Assembly (NCBI RefSeq): GCF_002863565.1
Contig: NZ_PGUW01000019.1
Location: 1-64,000 of the forward strand
Origin: Bacillus sp. V5-8f
GTDB taxonomy: Bacteria; Bacillota; Bacilli; Bacillales; DSM-1321
Direction of reading: 5' to 3'
DNA: 64,000 bases
How positions within the stretch are numbered: the first letter of the stretch is position 1; every line of letters begins with the position of its first letter. A model generated the notes under the pieces. The model saw nothing but the letters and a program-made list of their open reading frames with translations, searched no databases and was not told where the DNA came from. The translations under genes and the position numbers were made by a program. This document shows positions 8,379 through 17,116 of the stretch, piece by piece.

Positions 8379-8741
8379 GATATATACCCATATGCTTGGC
8401 ACTTTTGTCGGTGTCATTCCCCTTGTCAAATCAGTGACATTTGCCCGGGAGACATTGATATCTACAAGCTTACGGGCAATTTCCACACTATCCATCGCCA
8501 CCACTTCTTCTGTCACACTCGCCTCAATCGTATAATCAGCAATAAATTGGTCCAGCATATCGAGTTCATCCCGCTGCTTTCCATCCAGCTCGATAACCCT
8601 GCCGTTCATCACTTTCACCGAAGGCTTTGGATCATTTGGGCTGGACATCGCAACGAATCCCATCTCAGGCCACTCCGTTACAAAACCATCATTATTCACA
8701 GGTCTTTGTTCCAAAATCTCAAATCGTTTTGAACGTTGCAT
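8379..8741 (-). pseudogene. pduC: B12-dependent diol/glycerol dehydratase large subunit (PduC), N-terminal stump
   Basis: About the first 113 residues of the large subunit of propanediol/glycerol dehydratase (full length about 554). The signature N-terminus is clear: RSKRFEILEQRPVNNDGFV, then MSSPNDPKPSVKVMNGRV, ELDGK, FIADYTIEASVTEE, VVAMDSVEIARKLVDINVSR and TRGMTPTKV. Past this point the sequence runs into the Hmp fragment. The start is set at MQRSKRF with AGGGATC upstream. The substrate- and B12-contacting TIM-barrel residues are lost, so it cannot function. It shows that this lineage once had a B12 diol dehydratase, the core enzyme of propanediol microcompartments. Confidence 0.88.
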
Positions 8742-9288
8742 GGAATAGATCCCTGTTTTCAATACGTGATTAAGAACAATGTCAAACTCACCAACTGTTG
8801 TTTATTATAATTTTCTGACAACCAATACTCCCTGGAGATTTTTTACCTTCATTAGCACTTTCTATACATTTCATTAGTGGACTCCTGTTTTAAGCCCTGC
8901 CTACCTGTTAATACTCTCAATATTTCAAATTCACCCAAAAGATCTTGCTAGTGCACAAACCTCACTGGATGTTTTCTCATCAAAACGTTTAATGGAACAA
9001 CTTAATTGATTTACCAATAAAAAACCTTGAATGCAAAATACATTCAAGGTTAAACCACAACTTATAGGCGAGCTAGCAGGTGACCTATCAGTTAATGTTC
9101 TGCCAATCTTCATCCTCTTCCCAGTTTTCATTTTTTCGTTCAAATATTTCAAAAGACCTCTAAAAATTAGTGAATCATAGGTTCTGCTATTAGTGAACTT
9201 TCTGCTGATTTTGATTCATTTAGTTACTACAATCTTTAGGGTATAAATACATTTTAGCTAGAAGAGAACGCCCTGATTCCGTTTTACA
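8742..9288. other. Gap with terminator, no gene recognised
   Basis: No supported gene. A strong minus-strand terminator lies at 9017-9051. A minus-strand frame crosses it (8931-9152) but has no ribosome binding site and runs through the hairpin, so it is not called. Confidence 0.5.
9017..9051 (-). terminator. Probable terminator of the allantoin operon
   Basis: AACCTTGAATG CAAAATA CATTCAAGGTT, an 11-pair perfect stem with a T-run on the minus strand. It is the first strong minus-strand terminator downstream of allE, about 240 bases beyond its stop. Confidence 0.85.
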
Positions 9289-10053
9289 TTATAGTTCCGG
9301 GTCACGATTGCAATCTTTAGAATAGACATATGCTAAAGGTTCTCTCCCAACGGCATAGGCAGCTTGGTGCACGTAAGGCCCCATGAAAATATAGTCGCCT
9401 TTTTTGACGGGAATCCATTCGTTGTCAAGATTGTACATGCCTTCTCCTGATAGTAAGTAAGCGCCATGCTCCTGCACATGCGTTTCGATAAAAGGGTGGC
9501 TTGCCGCCGGATCGAAGGATAAAATATGAAAATTCATATCAAAATCTAAATCCGCTGGTAATAGGTCTTTAATATGAACATTATGCATATCATCATAATT
9601 CCTAAATTCGATGTGGTTCGCATGTCCGGAAACCACCCATGGCTTTCGACCTTCGAGAGGCCTGTATTTTTGCTTGTAAAGAAAGAGTCTTGAATCTTCT
9701 TCAGCAACATTTTCTATATACATTTTTGTCCCAGGCGGACAATATAGATAGCCGCTCTCTTCTAGAATGTAATCTTCACCAGCTGCTGTTGCTTTTACTT
9801 TACCGCCAAGAACATAAACAAAGCTCTCTACATTCTCCTGGCCGCAAAAGCCTTCACTATTTTTTCCGCCTTTATGCATGGTTACGATATAATCAACAAA
9901 GCTCGCCCCAAGCTTAGGAGAACCTAAAACCGAAATGGTGCAATTTTCGAATCCTGGTATGACGTTGTTCACTAAACCCTCGGGCGCAATAAGAGCGTAT
10001 AACCCGTGTTTAATGATTGACCTGCTTGATAGTAAATCCTTTGGGTAACCCAT
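9289..10053 (-). CDS. allE: (S)-ureidoglycine aminohydrolase
   Basis: A 254-residue bicupin enzyme, close in length to E. coli AllE (YlbA, 261). It converts (S)-ureidoglycine to (S)-ureidoglycolate and ammonia, the step after allantoate amidohydrolase. The first cupin spans about residues 35-115 (ESFVYVLGGKVKATAAGEDY); the second, about 170-245, carries the Mn-binding set in SHPFIETHVQEHGAYLLSG and the strongly conserved YNLDNEWIPVKKGDYIFMG. It is the last gene of the allantoin cluster, about 40 bases after allC on the same strand, with AAGGAG before its ATG. Its presence indicates the E. coli/plant-like ureidoglycine route; the enzyme prevents wasteful spontaneous decay of ureidoglycine. Cytosolic. 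Confidence 0.93.
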   Translation of the reverse strand: MGYPKDLLSSRSIIKHGLYALIAPEGLVNNVIPGFENCTISVLGSPKLGASFVDYIVTMHKGGKNSEGFCGQENVESFVYVLGGKVKATAAGEDYILEESGYLYCPPGTKMYIENVAEEDSRLFLYKQKYRPLEGRKPWVVSGHANHIEFRNYDDMHNVHIKDLLPADLDFDMNFHILSFDPAASHPFIETHVQEHGAYLLSGEGMYNLDNEWIPVKKGDYIFMGPYVHQAAYAVGREPLAYVYSKDCNRDPEL

Positions 10054-10090
10054 GAAAAAACATCTCCTTAATCCATTTCATCATTCTTGG

Positions 10091-11320
10091 TCATTCTTTA
10101 TATGCAAGCTCATATAGGGTACAAATCAGTGCCTTTACACCCACAGCTAAATCTGCCGGCTCTGTATATTCCGCCGGATTATGGCTTATGCCTTTATGGC
10201 TGGGAACAAACAGCATAGCGGTTGGCACAACGGTTGCAAAAATCTGTGAATCGTGTCCGGCACCGCTATGCATCATTTTATAATTCAAATCATTCTCTAT
10301 ACATATATGTTCAATGATTTGCACGATACCGGGGTCCATTGGTACTGGATCGACATCCATCCACATCTCGATCTCCGCTTCCACTTCATGCTCTCTTGCA
10401 AGCGCATTGATGGCATCCTTCATCTGATTTGTAAATTGGCGAATTTCCTGTTTATTAACATGACGGACATCGATGGTAAAGCTTGTTTTCCCTGGTACCA
10501 CATTCACAATGTTCGGCCCTACCTCAAAATGTCCAACTGTGGCCACCAGTGGATCGCCAAACTCCTTGGCAATAGCCATAATCTCACAAATTATCCTGCT
10601 AGCGGCATGGACAGTATCTCTTCTAAGCCCCATCGGTGTGGTCCCAGCGTGATTGGACTCACCAACTAAGTTCACTGTAAAGCGCCTTTGGCCGACTATA
10701 CTTTGTACAACACCAACAGATTTGTTTTCCTTTTCCAGCACAATCCCTTGTTCAACATGCACTTCAACAAAGGCTTTTACATCCTTCCGCTTGCCTTTTG
10801 CTTCTTCTTTAAAGTGAAAGCCTGATTCCTTCATGGCTTCCACAAAAGGTACCCCATTAAAATCTGCAAGGGACTCTACATCTTGTTGTTTTGCAATGCC
10901 CACAATGTTTTTTGAACCCCAGAATGCATAAGGAAAGCGGCTTCCCTCTTCTTCGGCTATCGATACTACTTCAAGATTGCGAAGCGGCTGGCCATACTTC
11001 TCTTTTAAAAAGTTGACGGCAATAATCCCCGCAACAATTCCATATTGGCCGTCATATAACCCGCCGTTTTTGACGGTATCGATATGAGAACCAGTTAATA
11101 TCGTTTCATTTGTCTTTGTTCCTGCTACTGTTCCAAATAAATTTCCTACTTCATCAAAGCGCGCTTCAAAACCTTCTTGTTCTAACCAAGCTTTAATAGA
11201 AGCCTGTGCTTCTGTCCACGGTTTGGAGTAGAGTAATCGAGTAATCCCTCCACCAGGGTCTTTTCCATACTCTCCTAGATTATGTAACTGTCTAACTATT
11301 TCATCTTTCAAACCTTCCAT
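10091..11320 (-). CDS. allC: Allantoate amidohydrolase
   Basis: A 409-residue M20-family amidohydrolase (AllC, called PucF in B. subtilis) that hydrolyses allantoate to (S)-ureidoglycine, CO2 and ammonia. Metal-binding motifs of the family are present in order: GSHIDTVKNGGLYDGQYG, EEEGSRFP, the HVEQG motif near the lid domain, and SGAGHDSQIFA near the C-terminus; the dimerisation domain follows VEVHVEQGIVLE. Length fits the family. It sits between allantoinase and allE, all on the minus strand, in reaction order. N-carbamoyl amino-acid amidohydrolases are close relatives, but the operon context decides for allantoate. The ATG follows AAGGGAAC. Confidence 0.93.
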   Translation of the reverse strand: MEGLKDEIVRQLHNLGEYGKDPGGGITRLLYSKPWTEAQASIKAWLEQEGFEARFDEVGNLFGTVAGTKTNETILTGSHIDTVKNGGLYDGQYGIVAGIIAVNFLKEKYGQPLRNLEVVSIAEEEGSRFPYAFWGSKNIVGIAKQQDVESLADFNGVPFVEAMKESGFHFKEEAKGKRKDVKAFVEVHVEQGIVLEKENKSVGVVQSIVGQRRFTVNLVGESNHAGTTPMGLRRDTVHAASRIICEIMAIAKEFGDPLVATVGHFEVGPNIVNVVPGKTSFTIDVRHVNKQEIRQFTNQMKDAINALAREHEVEAEIEMWMDVDPVPMDPGIVQIIEHICIENDLNYKMMHSGAGHDSQIFATVVPTAMLFVPSHKGISHNPAEYTEPADLAVGVKALICTLYELAYKE

Positions 11321-11493
11321 GTCTACAGTTCCCTTCCTAATATGAGAAGACTTGCTTTTTGAAATATTTTGCTAATTCACTACTAGTTTACACGTTTTTC
11401 GAAACTGATTCATTATCAGCAATAAACAAAACGAACATCTCTTTTTATGCAAAATTGATAAAGTTCACCAGTTTCGGTTTATGTCCGAACTTG

Positions 11494-12846
11494 TTATCGT
11501 GTTCTTCCCATTTCTTTCTTTATTTCACCATTGTGAAAAACGACTTCCCCGTTCACAAGTGTTGTCATTACCTTTCCTTTAAAGGTTTTACCGATATACG
11601 GGGACTGCTGGTGACGATAAAAAAGGTCCTCTTTTTGTAAATCAAAGCTTTCGTTTAGATTAACAATAGCAAGGTCTGCATCGCTACCTGCTTTAATGGT
11701 TCCCTTATTTGGGAACATGCCGAAAAGCTTGGCTGGATTGGCTGCCGTTAATTGAGCAATCTTTTCCAATGGCAACCCGCGTTTAAAATGCCCCTCTGTT
11801 AATAAAATGTTTAAGGTTGATTGGGCACCGGAAATGCCTCCCCAGGCGTTAAAATAGTCGCCGTTCTTTATTTCCTTCATATGGGGTGGAGCCGGGGAAT
11901 GGTCGGATGCAATGACATCTATTTCGCCGTTCGCAACCGCTTTCCAAAGATCCTCTACTTCACTATCATCCCGGAGTGGAGGGCAGCATTTTGCAATCCC
12001 GCCTTTCTCTTCAAGGTCTTTGACTGTTAAAGAAAGATAGTGAGGACATGTTTCAACGGTCACATCCACTCCTCTTTGCTTTGCCTCATTTATAACCTCC
12101 ACTACTTTCCGGCTGCTGGCGTGAACGATATGCAGCTTGCAGCCAGTCGCTTCTGCATAAGTTATAATTCTTCTTACCGCTTCTATTTCTGAAATAATTG
12201 GACGTGATGCCGTAAAATCCCTTGCGGAGGTTTTCCCTTCAGCTATTTTTTCCTGTGCAAGCTGTTCGCATATAACCGTGCTTTCCGCATGAACGGCTAA
12301 TAAAGAACCTAATTTAGCAATTTCCTTCATACCTTTATAAATGGTAACATCATCAACATGATTAAAATCCGCTATTCCGCTTGGGGACATAAATGCCTTA
12401 AAACCAAGTACTCCATCCTCGAAAAGATCTCGTAGATCATTCAGGTTTTCTGGAACCAGACCGCCCCAGAATCGGGCATTCACAATTGACTTCCTATCAG
12501 CTGCTGCTTTTTTCAAAGCTAAATTCTTCCTATTTATAGTAGGCGGAGTACTGTTTAATGGCATATCAATAAAGGAAGTGATTCCTCCTGCCGCCAAGCC
12601 CCTGCTTCCCGTTTCAAGACCTTCCCATTCGGTTCTACCCGGTTCATTAAAATGAACATGTGAATCGATTAAACCCGGGAATACATGGAGGCCCTTGGCA
12701 TCGATCTCGCTTTCCGCTTCAGCATTAAGCGGCTTCCCCACCATAATATCTGTAATTTTTCCATGCTTGATGGCTATATCTCCTTGGACGATTGAATGTT
12801 CCGTTACAATATGGCCATTTCTAATCAGTACATCATATTTTGACAC
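11494..12846 (-). CDS. allB: Allantoinase (copy 1, PucH/AllB)
   Basis: A 450-residue cyclic amidohydrolase that opens allantoin to allantoate. The metal motif DSHVHFNEPGRTEWEG is intact, as are the carboxylated-lysine region GFKAFMSPSG, the later histidine sites in LAVHAEST and HIVHASS, and the final SDHSPAPP. EPGRTEWEG and the VETCPHYL segment are typical of allantoinases rather than dihydropyrimidinases. GTG start behind GGGGGGAGAG. It lies downstream of the permease and upstream of allC. A second full allantoinase lies on the other side of the permease; the two differ throughout, so they are old paralogues rather than a recent duplication. Confidence 0.92.
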   Translation of the reverse strand: MSKYDVLIRNGHIVTEHSIVQGDIAIKHGKITDIMVGKPLNAEAESEIDAKGLHVFPGLIDSHVHFNEPGRTEWEGLETGSRGLAAGGITSFIDMPLNSTPPTINRKNLALKKAAADRKSIVNARFWGGLVPENLNDLRDLFEDGVLGFKAFMSPSGIADFNHVDDVTIYKGMKEIAKLGSLLAVHAESTVICEQLAQEKIAEGKTSARDFTASRPIISEIEAVRRIITYAEATGCKLHIVHASSRKVVEVINEAKQRGVDVTVETCPHYLSLTVKDLEEKGGIAKCCPPLRDDSEVEDLWKAVANGEIDVIASDHSPAPPHMKEIKNGDYFNAWGGISGAQSTLNILLTEGHFKRGLPLEKIAQLTAANPAKLFGMFPNKGTIKAGSDADLAIVNLNESFDLQKEDLFYRHQQSPYIGKTFKGKVMTTLVNGEVVFHNGEIKKEMGRTR

Positions 12847-12990
12847 AGCTCTCCCCCCCGACGTTAAGGAATTGTGATAAAAGCTGTTCCATCACGAGTG
12901 CACCAGGGCTGATACACTTTTGGATATGTGTTCCAACCCTGGTTCCCAATGGGACAGCCTGATTATTTCTTTTGTTTTTTTACACAATAA

Positions 12991-14388
12991 TCACAATTTT
13001 TCGAAAATTGTTCCCGTTTTAAATTTCGAATTTTTAAATGCATACTTCATAAGAAGATAATATGAGATTCCTCCTAGGACCAAACCGATAATCCAAGCCA
13101 GCTGTACCACGATAAAGGCTGTACCCGCCCCAATCAGCATGGCAATGACAGCAGCTGGATTAACACCGGAAAATGGACCGTCTTTTACATACAAATCGTG
13201 AACATTTACTTTTTGCTTTCTTAAAATGTAATATTCTACCAATAAAATCGCAACAATCGGGCCTAAAAAGGCGGAGTAGATCAGAATGAAAATTCCGAGA
13301 CCCTCTGCTGAGGAATCCTGGACAAGCACCCAAGGAAAAGAACAAAGAGCCAGCAGGCCTGTGACCACTACGGCAGGCTTATATTTTAATTTGGTAAGCA
13401 ATGTAATGACATAGGCTGGTGCAATGATGTTAGCTACCATGTTTACACCAATGACTCCAAGAACAATAAATGCGGATACAAAGACCGTAATATAGGAGTT
13501 ATCGACAATGATTGCGAATGCTTTTACCGGATTGGAATTACCAGTGGCAGAAGCCAGCATCGCTCCTACGGTCAACGTCAGGCCATAGGCAATTAAGATC
13601 GGGAGGAAGTATAACATACTTCTTTTGGAATCACTTATACCGGATTTTAATTCCCTTGAATAGTCCGCTGCACTTAGGAAAATGGCTGCGTAATTCCCCA
13701 TAAACATCATGATGAAGGCGAAGAACGGCAATCCCCAGCTCCCTTTTGCTTGAACCCAGTTTTCTGTAACGGCTGCACTATGATTGGTTATTAGAATATA
13801 TAATACATAAACAAGTGCTAAACCAATTACAACGGATACGAGTGTTTCGATCCATTTTATGGCATGGAAGCCATACATGGATAGCCAGATTTGCAATACC
13901 TGAAGAACCATAAAGCAAACGAAAATATTATTAAAGCTGCCTCCCGTGGCAATCTTCGCTATTTCATTCAGGGCAGTACCGCCTATCCAGCTTTGGAAAC
14001 CGTACCAAACGATGGCTGGAATACCACGCAAGAGGGATGAAATGACCGCCCCCTTCTCTCCAAACGACATTCTGAGCTGTACAACATAAGGGATACCAGT
14101 CCTGTAACCGGCTCTGTCATTTAATGCAAAAACAACGGAAATGATAGCAATAGCAATAATCGCTGCAACAAAGGTTTGAACGAGGTTTAATGTTGCAGCT
14201 CCAGCTACAATCAAGCTCGCTCCAAGCGTCATATTCCCTAAGTTTACCCCATCGCCAATCCACATGAATGTATAGGCTAGCTTCCCAACTGTTCTTTCCT
14301 TTTCCGTAGTCGGTTTCAGTGAAGGATCAATACTTGAATCTGGCTGGACCGGACTCTCTACCGCCATTGATTCTAAACTTCCTGACAT
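12991..14388 (-). CDS. pucI: Allantoin permease, NCS1 family
   Basis: A 465-residue NCS1 (nucleobase-cation-symport 1) transporter with about 12 hydrophobic segments. The family signature is near the start of the first helices: FMWIGDGVNLGNMTLGASL, followed by GIPYVVQLRMSFGEKGA and IPAIVWYGFQSWIGG. It imports allantoin across the cytoplasmic membrane with a cation. It is placed between two allantoinase genes on the same strand, matching B. subtilis PucI in the puc regulon. The start has AAGGGAGATG upstream. Uracil, cytosine and hydantoin carriers belong to the same family, so the substrate is inferred from context. Confidence 0.9.
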   Translation of the reverse strand: MSGSLESMAVESPVQPDSSIDPSLKPTTEKERTVGKLAYTFMWIGDGVNLGNMTLGASLIVAGAATLNLVQTFVAAIIAIAIISVVFALNDRAGYRTGIPYVVQLRMSFGEKGAVISSLLRGIPAIVWYGFQSWIGGTALNEIAKIATGGSFNNIFVCFMVLQVLQIWLSMYGFHAIKWIETLVSVVIGLALVYVLYILITNHSAAVTENWVQAKGSWGLPFFAFIMMFMGNYAAIFLSAADYSRELKSGISDSKRSMLYFLPILIAYGLTLTVGAMLASATGNSNPVKAFAIIVDNSYITVFVSAFIVLGVIGVNMVANIIAPAYVITLLTKLKYKPAVVVTGLLALCSFPWVLVQDSSAEGLGIFILIYSAFLGPIVAILLVEYYILRKQKVNVHDLYVKDGPFSGVNPAAVIAMLIGAGTAFIVVQLAWIIGLVLGGISYYLLMKYAFKNSKFKTGTIFEKL

Positions 14389-14514
14389 ATTTCTTCATCT
14401 CCCTTTTCGTATTATGCATTGAACTTAAAGAAGAGCCTGAAGTCGTTTGTATGTAATCAAGAGTTGTAGTAGCTATGTTCATTAGCTCTCTTTTTACCTT
14501 AAGTCAGTAAAAAT

Positions 14515-15903
14515 TCAAGATGTCATCGCTTGTGTTTTTTTATGATTGACAACAAGCTTCCCTATTGGTTCTCCAACAATTCCTTCATTCACATCAAATA
14601 CAAGATTTCCCCGGACAAATGTTTTCGTTACCCGGCAGTTTATTTTTCTGCCAATATAAGGGCTGTGTGGATGGCGGTAGTACAGGCCTTCTTTTTCAAC
14701 CACATAAGATTGGTTCGGATCGATTAAAATGATATCGGCATCCTTGCCAACAGCAATTTCACCTTTGTTTTTAAAATTGAACCGTCGCGCTGGATTTTTG
14801 GCAATCATTCGGACAAAATCCGTCACCGGCATATTTCGCTTTAAAACCGCTTCGTCAAACATAAGGTCCACATTGTTTTGACACCCTGTGATGCCGCCCC
14901 AAACTTCGAAGATATTATTTGATTCACTATGTTTCATATCAGGCGGACACGGAGAATGGTCGGAAGTTATCATATCGATTTTCCCTTCCTTCAGGGATTG
15001 CCACAATTTCCTCTGTTCTTCGTCATCACGCAATGGGGGTGCGCATTTTGCCACTGGCCCCAATTTCTCAAACTGCTCGAGGGAAATCGTTAAAAAATGG
15101 GGGCAAGTTTCAACTGTAACATCCTGGCCTTCTTTTCTTGCCCTCGTGATTTCCTCCACCGCTTCAGCTGTACTGATATGGACAAAATGAAGTTTACAGC
15201 CCGTTTCTTTTGCCAGATATAAGGCTCTCTTTACTGAATCCACTTCCGTAAAAACCGGCCGTGAAGCTGCATAATCGGTTGGAGTGGTTTTTCCTTGCTT
15301 TTCAAATTCCTGTCCCAGTCGGTCTGTAATCTGTGCGTTTTCTGCATGGATGGATAGGAAATGTCCAATCTCTGCTAATTTCTTCATCCCTGTATATAAG
15401 GTATAATCATCAACATTGACAAAATCACCCGGAATATTAGACCCACACGTAGACATGAAACATTTATACGCAACGACACCTTCATCCGAGAGTTCTTCCA
15501 ATTTGCCAAGATTATCAGGAACTAGACCACCGTATAGTGCATAATCCACATAGTTTTTACCGCTTGCTGCAGTCTTCTTTAAATTCAAGGATTCTTTGTC
15601 CACGGTAGCTGGAAGTGCATTTAAAGGCATATCAACATAGCTTGTTGTCCCCCCTGCAGCGAGCGCCTTTGTACCTGTGATAAAGCCTTCCCATTCCGTC
15701 CTGCCCGGCTCACAAATATGAACGTGAGTGTCAATCATGCCCGGCATAACATATTGTCCTTCCGCATTTACAACTTCAACAGCCTCTCCTTCAAGCCTTT
15801 CTCCTATGGCAGTAATCCTTCCATCTTTCACCGCTACATCAACTTGTTTGACCAGATCATTCAAAACCACTTGACCGTTTTTAAAAAGAAAGTCGTACTT
15901 CAT
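14515..15903 (-). CDS. Allantoinase (copy 2)
   Basis: A 462-residue allantoinase-type cyclic amidohydrolase, first gene of the cluster. Start at MKYDFLFKNG with AAGGGGGG six bases upstream; the frame runs 25 codons further but without a start signal. Metal motifs are complete: DTHVHICEPGRTEWEG, the carboxylated-lysine segment AYKCFMSTCG, SIHAEN, HFVHIST and SDHSPCPP. Compared with copy 1 it has ICEPG instead of FNEPG and an extra Cys in the lysine motif. It could be a second allantoinase with different affinity or stereopreference, or a hydantoinase-like enzyme; the neighbours favour an allantoin role. Confidence 0.87.
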   Translation of the reverse strand: MKYDFLFKNGQVVLNDLVKQVDVAVKDGRITAIGERLEGEAVEVVNAEGQYVMPGMIDTHVHICEPGRTEWEGFITGTKALAAGGTTSYVDMPLNALPATVDKESLNLKKTAASGKNYVDYALYGGLVPDNLGKLEELSDEGVVAYKCFMSTCGSNIPGDFVNVDDYTLYTGMKKLAEIGHFLSIHAENAQITDRLGQEFEKQGKTTPTDYAASRPVFTEVDSVKRALYLAKETGCKLHFVHISTAEAVEEITRARKEGQDVTVETCPHFLTISLEQFEKLGPVAKCAPPLRDDEEQRKLWQSLKEGKIDMITSDHSPCPPDMKHSESNNIFEVWGGITGCQNNVDLMFDEAVLKRNMPVTDFVRMIAKNPARRFNFKNKGEIAVGKDADIILIDPNQSYVVEKEGLYYRHPHSPYIGRKINCRVTKTFVRGNLVFDVNEGIVGEPIGKLVVNHKKTQAMTS

Positions 15904-16105
15904 AATTTCCCCCCTTAGGTTCATAACCGGCGACCAATAACCGTTATGTACTGCATCTCTCTGTTGTAAATCACTCATTTTCTGTTCTATAACAATATTG
16001 TAAAGATTTGTATGTAAAAGTCAGTAGCCAAAATAGACAATATTCAAAGTGATTATTTGTGGAAAATGACCTAACATATGTATCCTTTTGCGTGAAACTG
16101 GCTTA

Positions 16106-16127
16106 TCGCCAAGTCTTGGCGTTTTTA
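16106..16127 (+). terminator. Short hairpin with T-run
   Basis: CGCCAAG T CTTGGCG followed by TTTTT; a perfect short stem. It is oriented to stop plus-strand transcription toward the allantoin cluster on the opposite strand from the operon. Confidence 0.5.
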
Positions 16128-16442
16128 TTAACAATCAACAGAGTCAGCAAAAAAAATGAGAAACAAAGGTAATGGTTAACAGTTTTTTGAACCCATAACT
16201 TTTTGCCCCCCTTTCGAACGAGTTTTTACTTTCAGAGTATATAAAAAGAAAGGAAGAAATGACTACAACAATGTAAGATTTTCTGACATATAAAAATGAC
16301 AAGTTTTCTACGTTTCTTTATTTCTGTTGAAAATTTTCTTCCATTCGGTATGGCTCCAATGTCAGAATAGGTGCAGACCATGATAGAAGGAATCCATAAT
16401 CTTATATCTGATGCTTATTTCATGTCAAAAACAGCTGCAAAT

Positions 16443-16489
16443 AAAAAAGCAACCTGAATTCACATGGTATGAATCCAAATTGCTTTTTA
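16443..16489 (-). terminator. Terminator of the cupin gene
   Basis: AAAAAAGCAA and TTGCTTTTT at the base with an inner GAATTCA/TGAATCC helix. It lies right after the stop of the minus-strand cupin gene and can work in both directions. Confidence 0.75.
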
Positions 16490-16504
16490 CCTTTTTAGAA
16501 TTAT

Positions 16505-16873
16505 TTATCCCTCAGGGAGAAATAAATCCATTGGTTGAGGACCAGCTACCCCAACAAAAATGAAGCGTTCATTCCCAGTATTTTTCATGCCATGTTGTTG
16601 ACCCGGGTAAGAAATAATCAAATCACCCTTCGTAATTTCCACTTCTTCACCATTTCCAGGATAAAAAGTACCAGTTCCTTGAATACAGATCCATAGGTCA
16701 TCAGAAGTCGTATGCCAATGCTTATACACTTCCTGACCTGGCTCTAAGCACCATACAGCACCGGCTGTTTTTTCCGTTTCATAAAAAATCGTCTTTTTCC
16801 CTTGGTTTGGATCAAACTGTGCAACTTCATCGAGCTTGAAGAATCTCTTTTTTTCAATTGTTTGATTTACCAT
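16505..16873 (-). CDS. Single-domain cupin protein
   Basis: A 122-residue cupin. Start at MVNQTIEKKRFF, with AAAGGGGAA upstream; an open extension of 25 codons is not used. The cupin motif 1 is in EVYKHWHTTSDDLWICIQG, with the metal-binding HxH and a Glu replaced by an Asp pair, and motif 2 is in GDLIISYPGQQHGMKN with the last metal His. It ends hydrophobic (FVGVAGPQPMDLFLPEG). It lies between the allantoin operon and the divergent pucR gene, so it may take part in ureide metabolism, for example on a side product, but no substrate can be read from the sequence. Confidence 0.7.
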   Translation of the reverse strand: MVNQTIEKKRFFKLDEVAQFDPNQGKKTIFYETEKTAGAVWCLEPGQEVYKHWHTTSDDLWICIQGTGTFYPGNGEEVEITKGDLIISYPGQQHGMKNTGNERFIFVGVAGPQPMDLFLPEG

Positions 16874-17116
16874 GTAAAATTCCCCTTTCCACTGGCAGCT
16901 ATCCAAAACTATCAATAATAAGAAATACATATAACGGTATACTGCCATAAAGAACCTTTATTTTCTAAAAATATATAGCAAATATCCTACAAAATCATTG
17001 GGCAAAACATACAAAAGTGAATATGATATTTATTTAAAGTAAACATATGTTGTTGTATAATCTTATTAAATTATCGAATATTAAAAATATTTGTTATGTA
17101 TCTGGGGGATGTGGAC

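Larger units (their letters stand above)
15904..16504. other. Regulatory gap upstream of the allantoin operon
   Basis: About 600 bases without a gene. It must contain the promoter of the minus-strand allantoin operon. Two hairpins are listed separately. TGGTTAA at 16173-16179 matches the core of the B. subtilis PucR recognition sequence, but the outer bases do not fit well, so it is only a candidate site. Confidence 0.45.

Noticed and set aside
8931-9152. Minus-strand frame of 73 codons
   Set aside because: It runs through the strong terminator hairpin at 9017-9051 and has no start signal.
16173-16179. Possible PucR-binding site TGGTTAA
   Set aside because: Matches only the core of the known consensus; the upstream half does not fit, so it is noted in the gap entry and not called as a site.
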